A program made the position numbers and the translations under genes. Under the pieces are notes generated by a model. It saw only the letters and a list, made by a program, of their open reading frames with translations. It was not told the origin of the DNA and ran no database searches. Source: Symbiobacteriaceae bacterium (GTDB lineage Bacteria; Bacillota; Sulfobacillia; Symbiobacteriales; Symbiobacteriaceae). From it: a DNA stretch of 57,298 nucleotides. The stretch is from positions 1-57,298 of the forward strand of contig JARBUG010000040.1 in the NCBI GenBank assembly GCA_029239785.1, given 5' to 3'. Of the stretch, positions 23,720-31,238 are shown one piece after another (within the stretch, counting starts at the first letter, position 1; every line of letters starts with the position of its first letter).

Positions 23720-26700
23720 GTGGTGGAAGTTTGCCAGCGAATGGGGGGTATACCTGTGCTATTCGGTGAGGACCAGGTGCTCCGCGCCAAACTGCTTCCC
23801 CCGCGGCCGCGCCGGCACACCCTGGCGCGGTCTCGCCTGCACCTGAAGTTGCGCGAGTCCCTGGAAGTGCCGCTTACGGTTGTGCAGGCCGGGCCGGGTT
23901 ATGGCAAGACCACCGCACTGTGCAGCTTTTTGGCAGATCTGCCGTATCGCGTTGCCTGGTATTCGATTGCCGAGGGCGATGCAGACCCGCTGCCGTTTCT
24001 GCTGCATCTGATTTACGCGCTCCGGCTTCAGACGCCGCTTGTCGGTGAGAAGGCGCTGACCATTCTACAGGAAGGTGAAGGCCCCAACCGCCCTTGGCAT
24101 TTGGCCGTGGAGGCGCTGATCAACGACATCGTCTTCTCCAGTCAGCCGGAAATGCTGGTGGTGCTTGACGATTTTCATCTGGTTGATCAGGTGCCGGCCA
24201 TTCTGGCGATGGTGGAGCACCTGGTGGAACACATGCCGCCGCAGGTCCACCTGGTGGTGGCGAGCCGGCGGCGCCCTTCGCTGCCCAGCCTGCCCAAGTG
24301 GCGGGCCCGGGCCGAAGTGCTGGAACTGGGCGAGTCCGACCTGGTCTTCACGCCTGAGGAGGTCGAGGTGCTGTTCGCCGACCAGTACGGGGTCGACCTG
24401 AGCGACCAGCAGGCGACGCTGCTGGCGCGCCGGACCGAGGGCTGGATTATCGCCCTGCAGCTGATTTGGCAGAGCCTGCGCAAGGGCAGCACGCTGCGGC
24501 AGGTGTGGGAGCGGGGGCCGGACACGGTGGACGCGCTCTTTGCCTACCTGGCGCAGGAAGTGCTGGACCGGCAGAAGCCCTGGGTGCACCGGTTCTTGTT
24601 GACCACATGCGTGCTGGACCGGCTCGCGCCCGATGCCTGCGACGCCCTGGTGGGTGAGCCCGGTTCGGCGCAGGTGCTGGCCGCCCTGGAAGAGAACGGC
24701 CTGTTCATCCAGCACGTGGGCGGCGGAGCATACCGGTATCATCAGTTGTTCCACCAATTTCTGCGGGAACGGGCCGGGCGGGACAGCGAAACGTGGCGGG
24801 CGAACCACCTGACCGCCGCTCGGTATTTTGAGGCCGCCGCAGATTTGGAGGAAGCGGCGACGCATTACCTGGCGGCCGCAGACTTCGGGCGGGCCGCGGC
24901 CATTATTCATGATGCGGCGGCTTCCATGTTGGAGGCAGGCCGGGTGGAGGTGCTGGGCGGGCTGTTGGAGCGACTGCCGGCTGAGGCGTTTGCCCGGGAG
25001 CCCAAGCTGCTGCTGCGCCGCGGCGATGTCGACCGGCTAACCAGCAGGTTTCACACGGCGCTTGACTACTATCGCCGGGCCGCTGAGGGGTACCGGGCTG
25101 CGGGCGACCGCCAGGGGCTGTGCCTGGCCCTGCAGGGGCAGGCGCGCGTGTACCTGGATACGATTTCGCCTGGCGATGCCGAGGAACTGCTGCGTGAGGC
25201 GCTGCTGCTGGCCGATGTGCTGAGCGAGCGGGAGCGGGCGCAGTTGATGGCCCTGGTCGCCGAGAATGAGACCAACCGGGGGCGCCCCGATGACGCAGCC
25301 CGGTTTGCCAGCATGGCCGCCGCGCAAATGCCCCTGCGGGAAGACCTCGAGGTGCGGGCCGACCTGCGCACCGGGCGCCTGGCCGCTGCCATGGGCTCGC
25401 TGGAGCGGCAGGTTCGCCAGGGGCGGGCGGGCGCGAGCCATAGCCATCGGGAAGTGCCGCTGCTGATTTCGCTTTTGTCGGCGTTGCTGGGCGACCAGGA
25501 GCGGGCCGGCCGGGCCGCTGAGGAAGGGATTCAGACCGGCCGTGAGAAGCGCTCGCCCTTCGTGGAAGGGGTGGGCTTTATCCGCATGGGTCATGCCCTG
25601 CAGCTCAGTCCGCACAGCACGGTCGACGAAATCGCTGCGCAGTACAACCAGGCCATCGCCCTGATGGACAGCCTGGGCGTGGTGCGGGGCAAGTCCGAGC
25701 CCCTGGCCGGGCTGTGCATGCTCTACGGCCACCTGGCCGGCGACTGGGCCATGGCCCGGCGGTTTGGCACCGAGGGCGCCGACATTGCGGCCAAGGCCAG
25801 CGACCTCTGGTTCCACGGCTTCTGCCTGCTCAGCCTGGGGAGCAGCGCCCTGGTGTGCGGGCGCCCCGAGGCCGACCAGTACCTGGGGGAGGCGGAGGAG
25901 GCGTTCCTGGCCTCCGGCGATTCCCACGGGCTGGCGCTCGTCCGGCTCTGGAAGGCCAAGGCTGCCCGGCGGGCAGGCCACTGGGATGTGTTTGACGCCG
26001 CCATGGCCCAGGTGCTGAGCAGCACCCAGGCAAACGGTTATAGCTTTATCTTTACGAGGCGGACGCTGTACGGTCCCCGTGACCCGCAGGTGCTGATTCC
26101 GCTGCTCAGCGACGCCCAGAAGCGGGGCGTGAAGGCCGAGTATGCGGCCTGGCTCCTGGCCGAACTGGGCATTCCCAACGCCGAAAACCACCCCGGTTTC
26201 ACCCTGCGCCTGCGCACCCTGGGTACGTTCCAGGTGTGGCGTGGCCGCCACGAGGTGGCGCCCCGGGAGTGGCAGCGGGAAAAGGCCCGCCAGCTCATGC
26301 AGCTCTTCGTCACCAATCGCAAGCGCATGCTGCAGAAGGAGCAGATTATCGACCTGCTCTGGCCGGATGCTGACGGCGATACGGCCCACCGGGACTTCAA
26401 GGTCGCCTTGAATGCGCTCTGGAGCGCACTGGAGCCGCACCGGGCGGCGCGCTCGGGCTCGTTCTACATTCTGCGGCAGGGAACGGCTTACGGCCTCAAC
26501 CTGGCCTCCGGCTTCTGGCTGGATGCCGATGAGTTTGAGTCGCTGGTCTCCCGGGGGCTCGCCCTGGGCGCCCGGAGCCAGGATGCCGAGGCTGCTGCCC
26601 TGCTCCGCCAGGCGCTGGACCTGTACCAGGGCGATTTCCTGGAGGATGCGCCCTATGAGGACTGGTGCACCGAGGAGCGGGAGCGGCTTCAGGTTTTGTA

Positions 26701-26974
26701 TTTGCGTGCTGCCGAGTGGCTCGCCCAGCATGCGTCACGGGAAGATGATTTCGAGGGCTGCATCCGCCTGTGCGACCGGATTCTGGCCCGCGATCACTGC
26801 TGGGAAGAGGCCTACCGGCTCCTCATGTACAGCTACTTCCGCCTGGGGAACCGGCCCAAGGCCATGCGCATTTACGATAAGTGCGCCAGCTGCCTCCAGC
26901 AGGAGCTGGGCGTGAAGCCCATGCCGGGCACGCACCAGCTATACGAACGCATCCGCCGGAGCACCGACGTGTAA
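23720..26974 (+). CDS. MalT-like ATPase with C-terminal SARP/BTAD DNA-binding region
   Basis: The 1084-aa regulator starts with a STAND-type ATPase: Walker A AGPGYGKTT (57-65) and Walker B LVVLDDFHLVD (about 145-155). A long helical TPR-like region follows (about 350-800). An OmpR-like winged helix (from about 827; LRTLGTFQVWRGRHEV, EQIIDLLWPDA) and a BTAD domain (about 930-1080; ADEFESLV, GDFLEDAPYEDW) end the protein. The winged helix plus BTAD is the SARP module that activates promoters with 11-bp direct repeats. Starts at GTG 23720, ATG 23741 or GTG 23756 are possible; the last has GGGGGG at good spacing. Its stop lies inside a repeat promoter (26971). Confidence 0.88.
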   Translation: MVEVCQRMGGIPVLFGEDQVLRAKLLPPRPRRHTLARSRLHLKLRESLEVPLTVVQAGPGYGKTTALCSFLADLPYRVAWYSIAEGDADPLPFLLHLIYALRLQTPLVGEKALTILQEGEGPNRPWHLAVEALINDIVFSSQPEMLVVLDDFHLVDQVPAILAMVEHLVEHMPPQVHLVVASRRRPSLPSLPKWRARAEVLELGESDLVFTPEEVEVLFADQYGVDLSDQQATLLARRTEGWIIALQLIWQSLRKGSTLRQVWERGPDTVDALFAYLAQEVLDRQKPWVHRFLLTTCVLDRLAPDACDALVGEPGSAQVLAALEENGLFIQHVGGGAYRYHQLFHQFLRERAGRDSETWRANHLTAARYFEAAADLEEAATHYLAAADFGRAAAIIHDAAASMLEAGRVEVLGGLLERLPAEAFAREPKLLLRRGDVDRLTSRFHTALDYYRRAAEGYRAAGDRQGLCLALQGQARVYLDTISPGDAEELLREALLLADVLSERERAQLMALVAENETNRGRPDDAARFASMAAAQMPLREDLEVRADLRTGRLAAAMGSLERQVRQGRAGASHSHREVPLLISLLSALLGDQERAGRAAEEGIQTGREKRSPFVEGVGFIRMGHALQLSPHSTVDEIAAQYNQAIALMDSLGVVRGKSEPLAGLCMLYGHLAGDWAMARRFGTEGADIAAKASDLWFHGFCLLSLGSSALVCGRPEADQYLGEAEEAFLASGDSHGLALVRLWKAKAARRAGHWDVFDAAMAQVLSSTQANGYSFIFTRRTLYGPRDPQVLIPLLSDAQKRGVKAEYAAWLLAELGIPNAENHPGFTLRLRTLGTFQVWRGRHEVAPREWQREKARQLMQLFVTNRKRMLQKEQIIDLLWPDADGDTAHRDFKVALNALWSALEPHRAARSGSFYILRQGTAYGLNLASGFWLDADEFESLVSRGLALGARSQDAEAAALLRQALDLYQGDFLEDAPYEDWCTEERERLQVLYLRAAEWLAQHASREDDFEGCIRLCDRILARDHCWEEAYRLLMYSYFRLGNRPKAMRIYDKCASCLQQELGVKPMPGTHQLYERIRRSTDV

Positions 26975-27002
26975 CTCTTTTGTGACTGCGGATATCTACG
27001 AT
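26971..27002 (+). promoter_or_regulatory. SARP-type promoter 1 (two heptamers, 11-bp period)
   Basis: GTAACTC (26971) and GTGACTG (26982) are 11 bp apart. Exactly 8 bp later comes TACGAT (26997-27002) as the -10. No -35 consensus is present. The same geometry occurs at 30125 and 45405. Confidence 0.75.
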
Positions 27003-27038
27003 ACAGGTGATATGCGGAGTGAGGAGGAGACGCAGCTT

Positions 27039-27746
27039 ATGCCGACAATCGAACTGGCCAATGGTCTTCCTATGTTCTACCGGGAGCAGGGCGCCGGCGA
27101 CCGGGTGGTGCTGCTGATTCACGGCAATTCCGCCTCGTCGCTCTGGTGGGAGCGGGTCATGGCGAATCTGCCCGCGGGCGTGCGGGCCGTGGCGCCCGAC
27201 CTGCGGGGCTGCGGCGACTCCGGGCATCCTGCCGAGCAGTGGTCGATGACCGATCTGGCGGAGGATATCTACCAGTTCACTTTGGCGCTCGGAATCGAGC
27301 GGGCGGTGGTCGTGGGTCATTCCCTGGGCGGCGGCGTGGCGCTGTACCTGACCGTGAACCATCCGACGCTTGTGGAGCGGTTGATGATTGTCAACTCGGC
27401 GCCGGCCGAGGGGCTGGTGACGCCGGCCGAGCGGTATCCGCAGTTGGAGATGGCGGTCAAGATGCCTGAAGTGCTGAAGATGGCCCTGGGCGCCATGATG
27501 CCTACGGCGCCCAAGGATGAGTACTACGCCCGGCTGCTGGAGGAGTCGCTGGCCAAGTCGGCTTCGGCCCTGATTCCCAACGGGCATGCGCTGGATCAGA
27601 TGAACCTGACGGAGCAGGCAATGATGGAGCGGACCCAGGCCACGATTCCCGGGTCGGTGCTGGAGGTTTGGCCTGAGGTCGGGCATTCGGCTCCGGTGGA
27701 GGACCCGGTCCGGTTTACCCGGCGCCTGGTCGAGTTTATGGGGTAG
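27039..27746 (+). CDS. Alpha/beta hydrolase lacking the catalytic-acid segment
   Basis: The 235-aa protein has the fold's start (VVLLIHGNSASSLWW), the nucleophile elbow VVGHSLGGG (S95), and the histidine loop WPEVGHSAPVEDP (H216). The segment that normally carries strand beta-7 and the catalytic Asp (type PTLVVWGxxD) should lie between about residues 190 and 196. Here MNLTEQ is joined directly to AMMERTQATIPG. About 25 residues seem missing in frame. GAGGAGGAG precedes ATG 27039. It is the first gene behind SARP-type promoter 1 and directly follows the regulator gene. Confidence 0.8.
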   Translation: MPTIELANGLPMFYREQGAGDRVVLLIHGNSASSLWWERVMANLPAGVRAVAPDLRGCGDSGHPAEQWSMTDLAEDIYQFTLALGIERAVVVGHSLGGGVALYLTVNHPTLVERLMIVNSAPAEGLVTPAERYPQLEMAVKMPEVLKMALGAMMPTAPKDEYYARLLEESLAKSASALIPNGHALDQMNLTEQAMMERTQATIPGSVLEVWPEVGHSAPVEDPVRFTRRLVEFMG

Positions 27747-27755
27747 TGCCTTTGT

Positions 27756-27790
27756 GAGCCACAGCCTAGTGCTGTGGCTCTTTCGATTTT
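27756..27790 (+). terminator. Terminator after the alpha/beta hydrolase gene
   Basis: A perfect 10-bp stem GAGCCACAGC/GCTGTGGCTC (27756-27765 with 27771-27780), loop CTAGT, followed by TTTCGATTTT. Confidence 0.88.
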
Positions 27791-27857
27791 GGCAGGCTAT
27801 TCCTCGTTTCCCGCCGAAGTCCTTAACCTCATTACGATCGAGGTTGGTGAATTCACC

Positions 27858-28442
27858 ATGCAATGTCCTAAGTGTCACCATGTGCACCCGGCTCCGGCCC
27901 GGTTCTGCGCACAGTGCGGGAGTCCTATGGGTGCGGGGCCGGCGCCGGGCGGGCCGGTGTTCGGCGGTCCCGGCCCCGGTTTTGCACCCGCCCCCCGGGC
28001 ACGCACCGTCCTGGGCCTCCCCGTCCACATCTGGCTCTTCGCGGCGGCCGGCCTGGCCCTCATTGCCATGCTCCTTCCCTGGTACTCGTCCACCTACTCC
28101 GCCCGGGTCGACTGGAAAACCACCGGCTACGAATACTCCGACGGCTCCAGGTCCACCTGGCAGGTGCCGGAAACCTCCGGCTCATTCTCAGGCGGGGGTA
28201 ATGGCTTTGGCTTCTTTCAGTTCCTTCTGACTGCCGGTATTGCCGGGCTGGCTGTCGCCTTCCGGGCAGGGGTGTGGCCCCGGTGGGCCAGCATCACCTT
28301 GGCTGTCGTTGCAGCGCTGGTGCTCTTCGTGGGCGCTGTCAATCTTGCGTCTGACCCGAATATCGGGCCGGTTCTCTTTGCTGTCGCCGGCGGTGTGGCG
28401 TTGCCGGCCGTGGTGCAGACCCTCCGGGGGCGGAGCGCTTAG
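27858..28442 (+). CDS. Zinc-ribbon membrane protein
   Basis: The 194-aa protein starts with a zinc ribbon (CPKCHHVHPAPARFCAQCG). A Gly/Pro-rich linker and about four hydrophobic segments follow (VHIWLFAAAGLALIAMLL, FFQFLLTAGIAGLAVAF, ITLAVVAALVLFVG, GPVLFAVAGGVALP). Similar small zinc-ribbon membrane proteins are common in Firmicutes and have no known role. The start ATG 27858 has GAGGTTGG upstream. The frame is open further upstream only through the preceding terminator. Confidence 0.7.
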   Translation: MQCPKCHHVHPAPARFCAQCGSPMGAGPAPGGPVFGGPGPGFAPAPRARTVLGLPVHIWLFAAAGLALIAMLLPWYSSTYSARVDWKTTGYEYSDGSRSTWQVPETSGSFSGGGNGFGFFQFLLTAGIAGLAVAFRAGVWPRWASITLAVVAALVLFVGAVNLASDPNIGPVLFAVAGGVALPAVVQTLRGRSA

Positions 28443-28725
28443 CTTTCGCCCGAAACTGCCGCCCGACCGACAATCCCCGGGTCGCAGGCGCCTTCCGCCC
28501 GCCTTTGCACGGTGACATTCCGGTTTTCCACGCAGGAGCGGGTGGAGAGGTCGAAAGCCGCCGTTTGCGGCCCGGAATTCACCTCTCCGACCATCCGCGC
28601 ACGCCTTCTCGAGGGCGAAGCATGCAATCCCGGGCGGAGCCCGAGGCAACCGCACCACGGCGACTGGCCGGACCCTGTACGAGGCGACCCATCTTGTCTC
28701 GAATCCTTGACCGGAAGTGAATGCC

Positions 28726-29664
28726 ATGCAGATCATCTCGTGCAGTGCGCTGATTCTGAACAAGGCAGGCGACCAGGTTCTCATCAGCCGCCGGTCGGAG
28801 AACCGCCGCACGGCGCCCGGGCTCTGGGAAGTGATCGGCGGGCGCCTTGAGCACGGCGAGGAGCCAGAAACGTGCCTTCGCCGGGAACTGCACGAGGAAC
28901 TGCAGGTAAGCCCCATCAGTCCGGTCCTTCAAAACGTCTATAGTTGCCTTTCCGAGGCCAACGGCGAGCCGGTGCATCTGGTCTCACTTGTCTACACCTG
29001 CCGTGTCGGCGGCACCCCAGTCCCCAACCCCCGCGAGATTGCTGAGTTGCGCTGGGTCGGCCCGGCCGACCTCGGTGGGCTTTCCTTCGCTGCCAACTGT
29101 CGGCAACGGGTGGAGGATTACTTCCGCTCGCGGCGCCCCGCCCCCGCCTACGCCCCATTCCACGCCTTCCTCGACCACTGGCACGGCGTGCGCATGGTCA
29201 CCCTCGAACTCCTCTCCCGGTTCAGCGACGCCGACCTGGGCTTCCGCCTGGTCCCACAGTGGCGCACCACCGGTGAACTCTTCTACCACATCGGCGGACA
29301 CCAGCACTTCGTGGCGCGCGGGGTGCTCCAGCGCCGCTGGCACGACCTCCCCGGTGAGCCGGACGAGCCTGACATGGCATCCACGGCGTCCTCGGTGGCT
29401 GGCCTCCGGGAGTGGCTCACCTACACCGACCAAAAGCTCCAGGAGTGGGCCGAGGCGGCGGACGCGGCCTGCCTGACCGATCTGCGCCCGGACAATCCCT
29501 GGCACGAGGGCATTCGGGGCTGGCTCTTGCTGCAACATCCCTACCAGGACGAGCTTCACCACCGGGGCCAGTTGTACGCCATCGCCCGGGTCCTGGGCAA
29601 GGAGCCGCCTATCGCCTTTGCAGAAGAGTACCCGGCTTACTGGTCGCCAAGAAAAGGACAGTAG
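28726..29664 (+). CDS. Fusion of a NUDIX hydrolase and a DinB-like domain
   Basis: Residues about 1-135 are a NUDIX hydrolase: the Nudix box reads GRLEHGEEPETCLRRELHEE with following LQV, matching GX5EX7REUXEEXGU except at the last glycine. Residues about 145-300 form a DinB/YfiT-like four-helix domain, with histidines in HIGGHQHF and DELHHRGQL placed as the usual metal triad. The two domains are normally separate proteins. ATG 28726 is the likely start, with a weak site; GTG 28717 is an alternative. The 283 bp upstream (28443-28725) hold no gene I can support. Confidence 0.82.
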   Translation: MQIISCSALILNKAGDQVLISRRSENRRTAPGLWEVIGGRLEHGEEPETCLRRELHEELQVSPISPVLQNVYSCLSEANGEPVHLVSLVYTCRVGGTPVPNPREIAELRWVGPADLGGLSFAANCRQRVEDYFRSRRPAPAYAPFHAFLDHWHGVRMVTLELLSRFSDADLGFRLVPQWRTTGELFYHIGGHQHFVARGVLQRRWHDLPGEPDEPDMASTASSVAGLREWLTYTDQKLQEWAEAADAACLTDLRPDNPWHEGIRGWLLLQHPYQDELHHRGQLYAIARVLGKEPPIAFAEEYPAYWSPRKGQ

Positions 29665-29705
29665 CGGCCCCGTGGGACCCGGCAGAGCAGCGTGCCACAA
29701 TCGCC

Positions 29706-29749
29706 GCCACCGAAGTGTGCACTGTAGCACAGTGCTCACACTCGGTGGC
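29706..29749 (+). terminator. Long hairpin after the NUDIX-DinB gene
   Basis: An about 20-bp imperfect stem (29706-29725 with 29729-29749) with a 3-nt loop lies 41 nt after the stop. There is no T-tract, so it is a possible terminator or RNA-end protector. Confidence 0.5.
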
Positions 29750-29809
29750 GTTGCCTTTCGGAAAAGGCCTGTGGTCTATCTTAAGACCCGGTCGCCCTTC
29801 TGGAAGGTT

Positions 29810-30080
29810 GGTTGCTTTCATTGGAGGCAGGGTTGCGTTCATTGGAGGCAGGGTTGCGTTCATTGGAGGCAGGGTTGCTTTCATTGACGGCAGGGTTGCT
29901 TTCATTGACGGCTGGGTTGCCTCCATTGGAGGGAGGGTTGCCTTCATTGGCGGCAGGGTTGCTTTCATTGGCGGCGGGTTGCCTCCATTGACGGCTGGGT
30001 TGCCTTCATTGGGAAATGGGTTCGCTTCATTGGCGGCTCGGTCGCCTCCATTGGAGGCTCGGTCGCCTTCATTGACGACC
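29810..30080. repeat. 21-bp minisatellite, about 13 tandem units
   Basis: Units of type GGGTTGCTTTCATTGGCGGCA follow each other without spacers; one unit is 20 bp. Units differ mainly at TTTC/GTTC/CTCC and GGAGG/GACGG/GGCGG. Because 21 is a multiple of 3 the tract stays open in several frames. On the minus strand it reads heptapeptides of type PMKATLP (frames within 29609-30103 and 29965-30204). None of these frames has a convincing ribosome site, so I do not call a gene. Confidence 0.9.
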
Positions 30081-30124
30081 GCCCAAAAGGGGAGGACCCC
30101 CAAAATTCACGACCCAAACACCAC

Positions 30125-30167
30125 GTAACTAACTTGTAACTGCCGAGCAACTCCTCACCCCTACCAT
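30125..30167 (+). promoter_or_regulatory. SARP-type promoter 2 (three heptamers, 11-bp period)
   Basis: GTAACTA (30125), GTAACTG (30136) and GCAACTC (30147) are each 11 bp apart. Exactly 8 bp after the last comes TACCAT (30162-30167). This promoter drives the KASIII-like gene and, by gene spacing, probably the transcription unit down to livF. Confidence 0.82.
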
Positions 30168-30203
30168 GCAAACTAGGGAATTCAGCCAAGAGAGGTGCTC
30201 TCA

Positions 30204-31232
30204 ATGACGACCGCCCGCCCGCACATCGGCGTGGTCAGCACCGGGATTTACATCCCCGATACCCACCACACCGCCGCTTACATCGCCCAAGAATCCGGCG
30301 TTCCCCTCGACGTTGTCGAGAAGAAGATGGGCATCACCCAAAAGCCCGTCCCCGGCCCCGAAGACGGCACCGCCGCCATGGGCATCAAGGCCGCTCAAAT
30401 GGCCGTCGCCCGCGCCGGCCTCGCCCCCACCGACATTGACCTCGTCATCTACATCGGCGAAGAGTACAAGGAATACCAACTCTGGACCGCCGGCATCAAA
30501 ACCGCCTACGAACTCGGCGCCACCGGCGCCTGGGCCTTCGACGTCCAGCTCCGCTGCGGCACCTGGGTCCTCGGCATGAAGCTCGCCGAAGCGCTCATGA
30601 TCAGTGACCCCGCCATCAACACGGTCCTCCTGGCCGGCGGCTACCGCAACGGCGACTTCATCGACTACAAGAACGCCCGGGTCAGCTTCATGTACAACCT
30701 CGGCGCCGGCGGCGGCGCCATGATCCTCAAGAAGAACTACGGCCGCAACCGCGTCATCGGCTCCGCCATGGTGGTTGACGGCTCCCTCTCCGAGACCGTC
30801 GGCGTTCTGGGCGGCGGCACCAAGGCCGGCCTCCACAACCACGACGACGCACTCTACCAGCTGGACGTGCTCGACCCCGTCACCATGAAGACCCGCCTCA
30901 ACGAGGTCTCCACGGCGAACTTTGTCAACTGCGTCAAGCGGGCCTGTGCCATCGAAGGCTACACCACCGCCGACATCAACTACTTCGCCATTCTTCATAT
31001 GAAGAAGTCCGGCCACGACGCCCTCCTCGCTGAACTCGGCGTCCCCGCCGACCGCTCCATCTACCTCAGCGACTACGGCCACATTGGCCAGTTCGACCAG
31101 ATTCTCTCCATTCACCTCGCCCTGGAGCAGGGCAAGATCAAGGACGGCGACCTCGTGGTCGGCGCCAGCGCCGGCGTCGGATACGCCTGGGGCGCCACCG
31201 CCATCAAATGGGGCCCGGTCGAGGAGGCCTAA
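30204..31232 (+). CDS. 3-oxoacyl-ACP synthase III-like condensing enzyme with Asn-to-His change
   Basis: The 342-aa protein has the thiolase-fold layout of KASIII/FabH: ESGVPLDVVEKKMGI near the start, the nucleophile Cys in QLRCGTW, a histidine at ILHMKKSGHD, and the terminal GYAWGATAIKWG. In FabH the third catalytic residue is Asn in YGNTSAAS; here the matching segment is DYGHIGQFDQ, a His. The enzyme may condense or transfer CoA-linked acyl groups rather than make fatty acids. GAGAGGTG precedes ATG 30204. The CoA-transferase gene follows after 6 nt. Confidence 0.82.
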   Translation: MTTARPHIGVVSTGIYIPDTHHTAAYIAQESGVPLDVVEKKMGITQKPVPGPEDGTAAMGIKAAQMAVARAGLAPTDIDLVIYIGEEYKEYQLWTAGIKTAYELGATGAWAFDVQLRCGTWVLGMKLAEALMISDPAINTVLLAGGYRNGDFIDYKNARVSFMYNLGAGGGAMILKKNYGRNRVIGSAMVVDGSLSETVGVLGGGTKAGLHNHDDALYQLDVLDPVTMKTRLNEVSTANFVNCVKRACAIEGYTTADINYFAILHMKKSGHDALLAELGVPADRSIYLSDYGHIGQFDQILSIHLALEQGKIKDGDLVVGASAGVGYAWGATAIKWGPVEEA

Positions 31233-31238
31233 CCCACC

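Noticed and set aside
28443-28725. A gene in the 283-bp gap before the NUDIX-DinB gene
   Set aside because: Frames in both directions lack ribosome sites and family resemblance.
29810-30080. CRISPR array
   Set aside because: Units are contiguous 21-bp repeats without unique spacers, and no cas genes are nearby.
29609-30204. Minus-strand frames across the 21-bp repeats (PMKATLP heptads) as a repeat-protein gene
   Set aside because: No convincing ribosome site or promoter, and the tract is open in several frames because the unit is a multiple of three. Left as a repeat and a finding.
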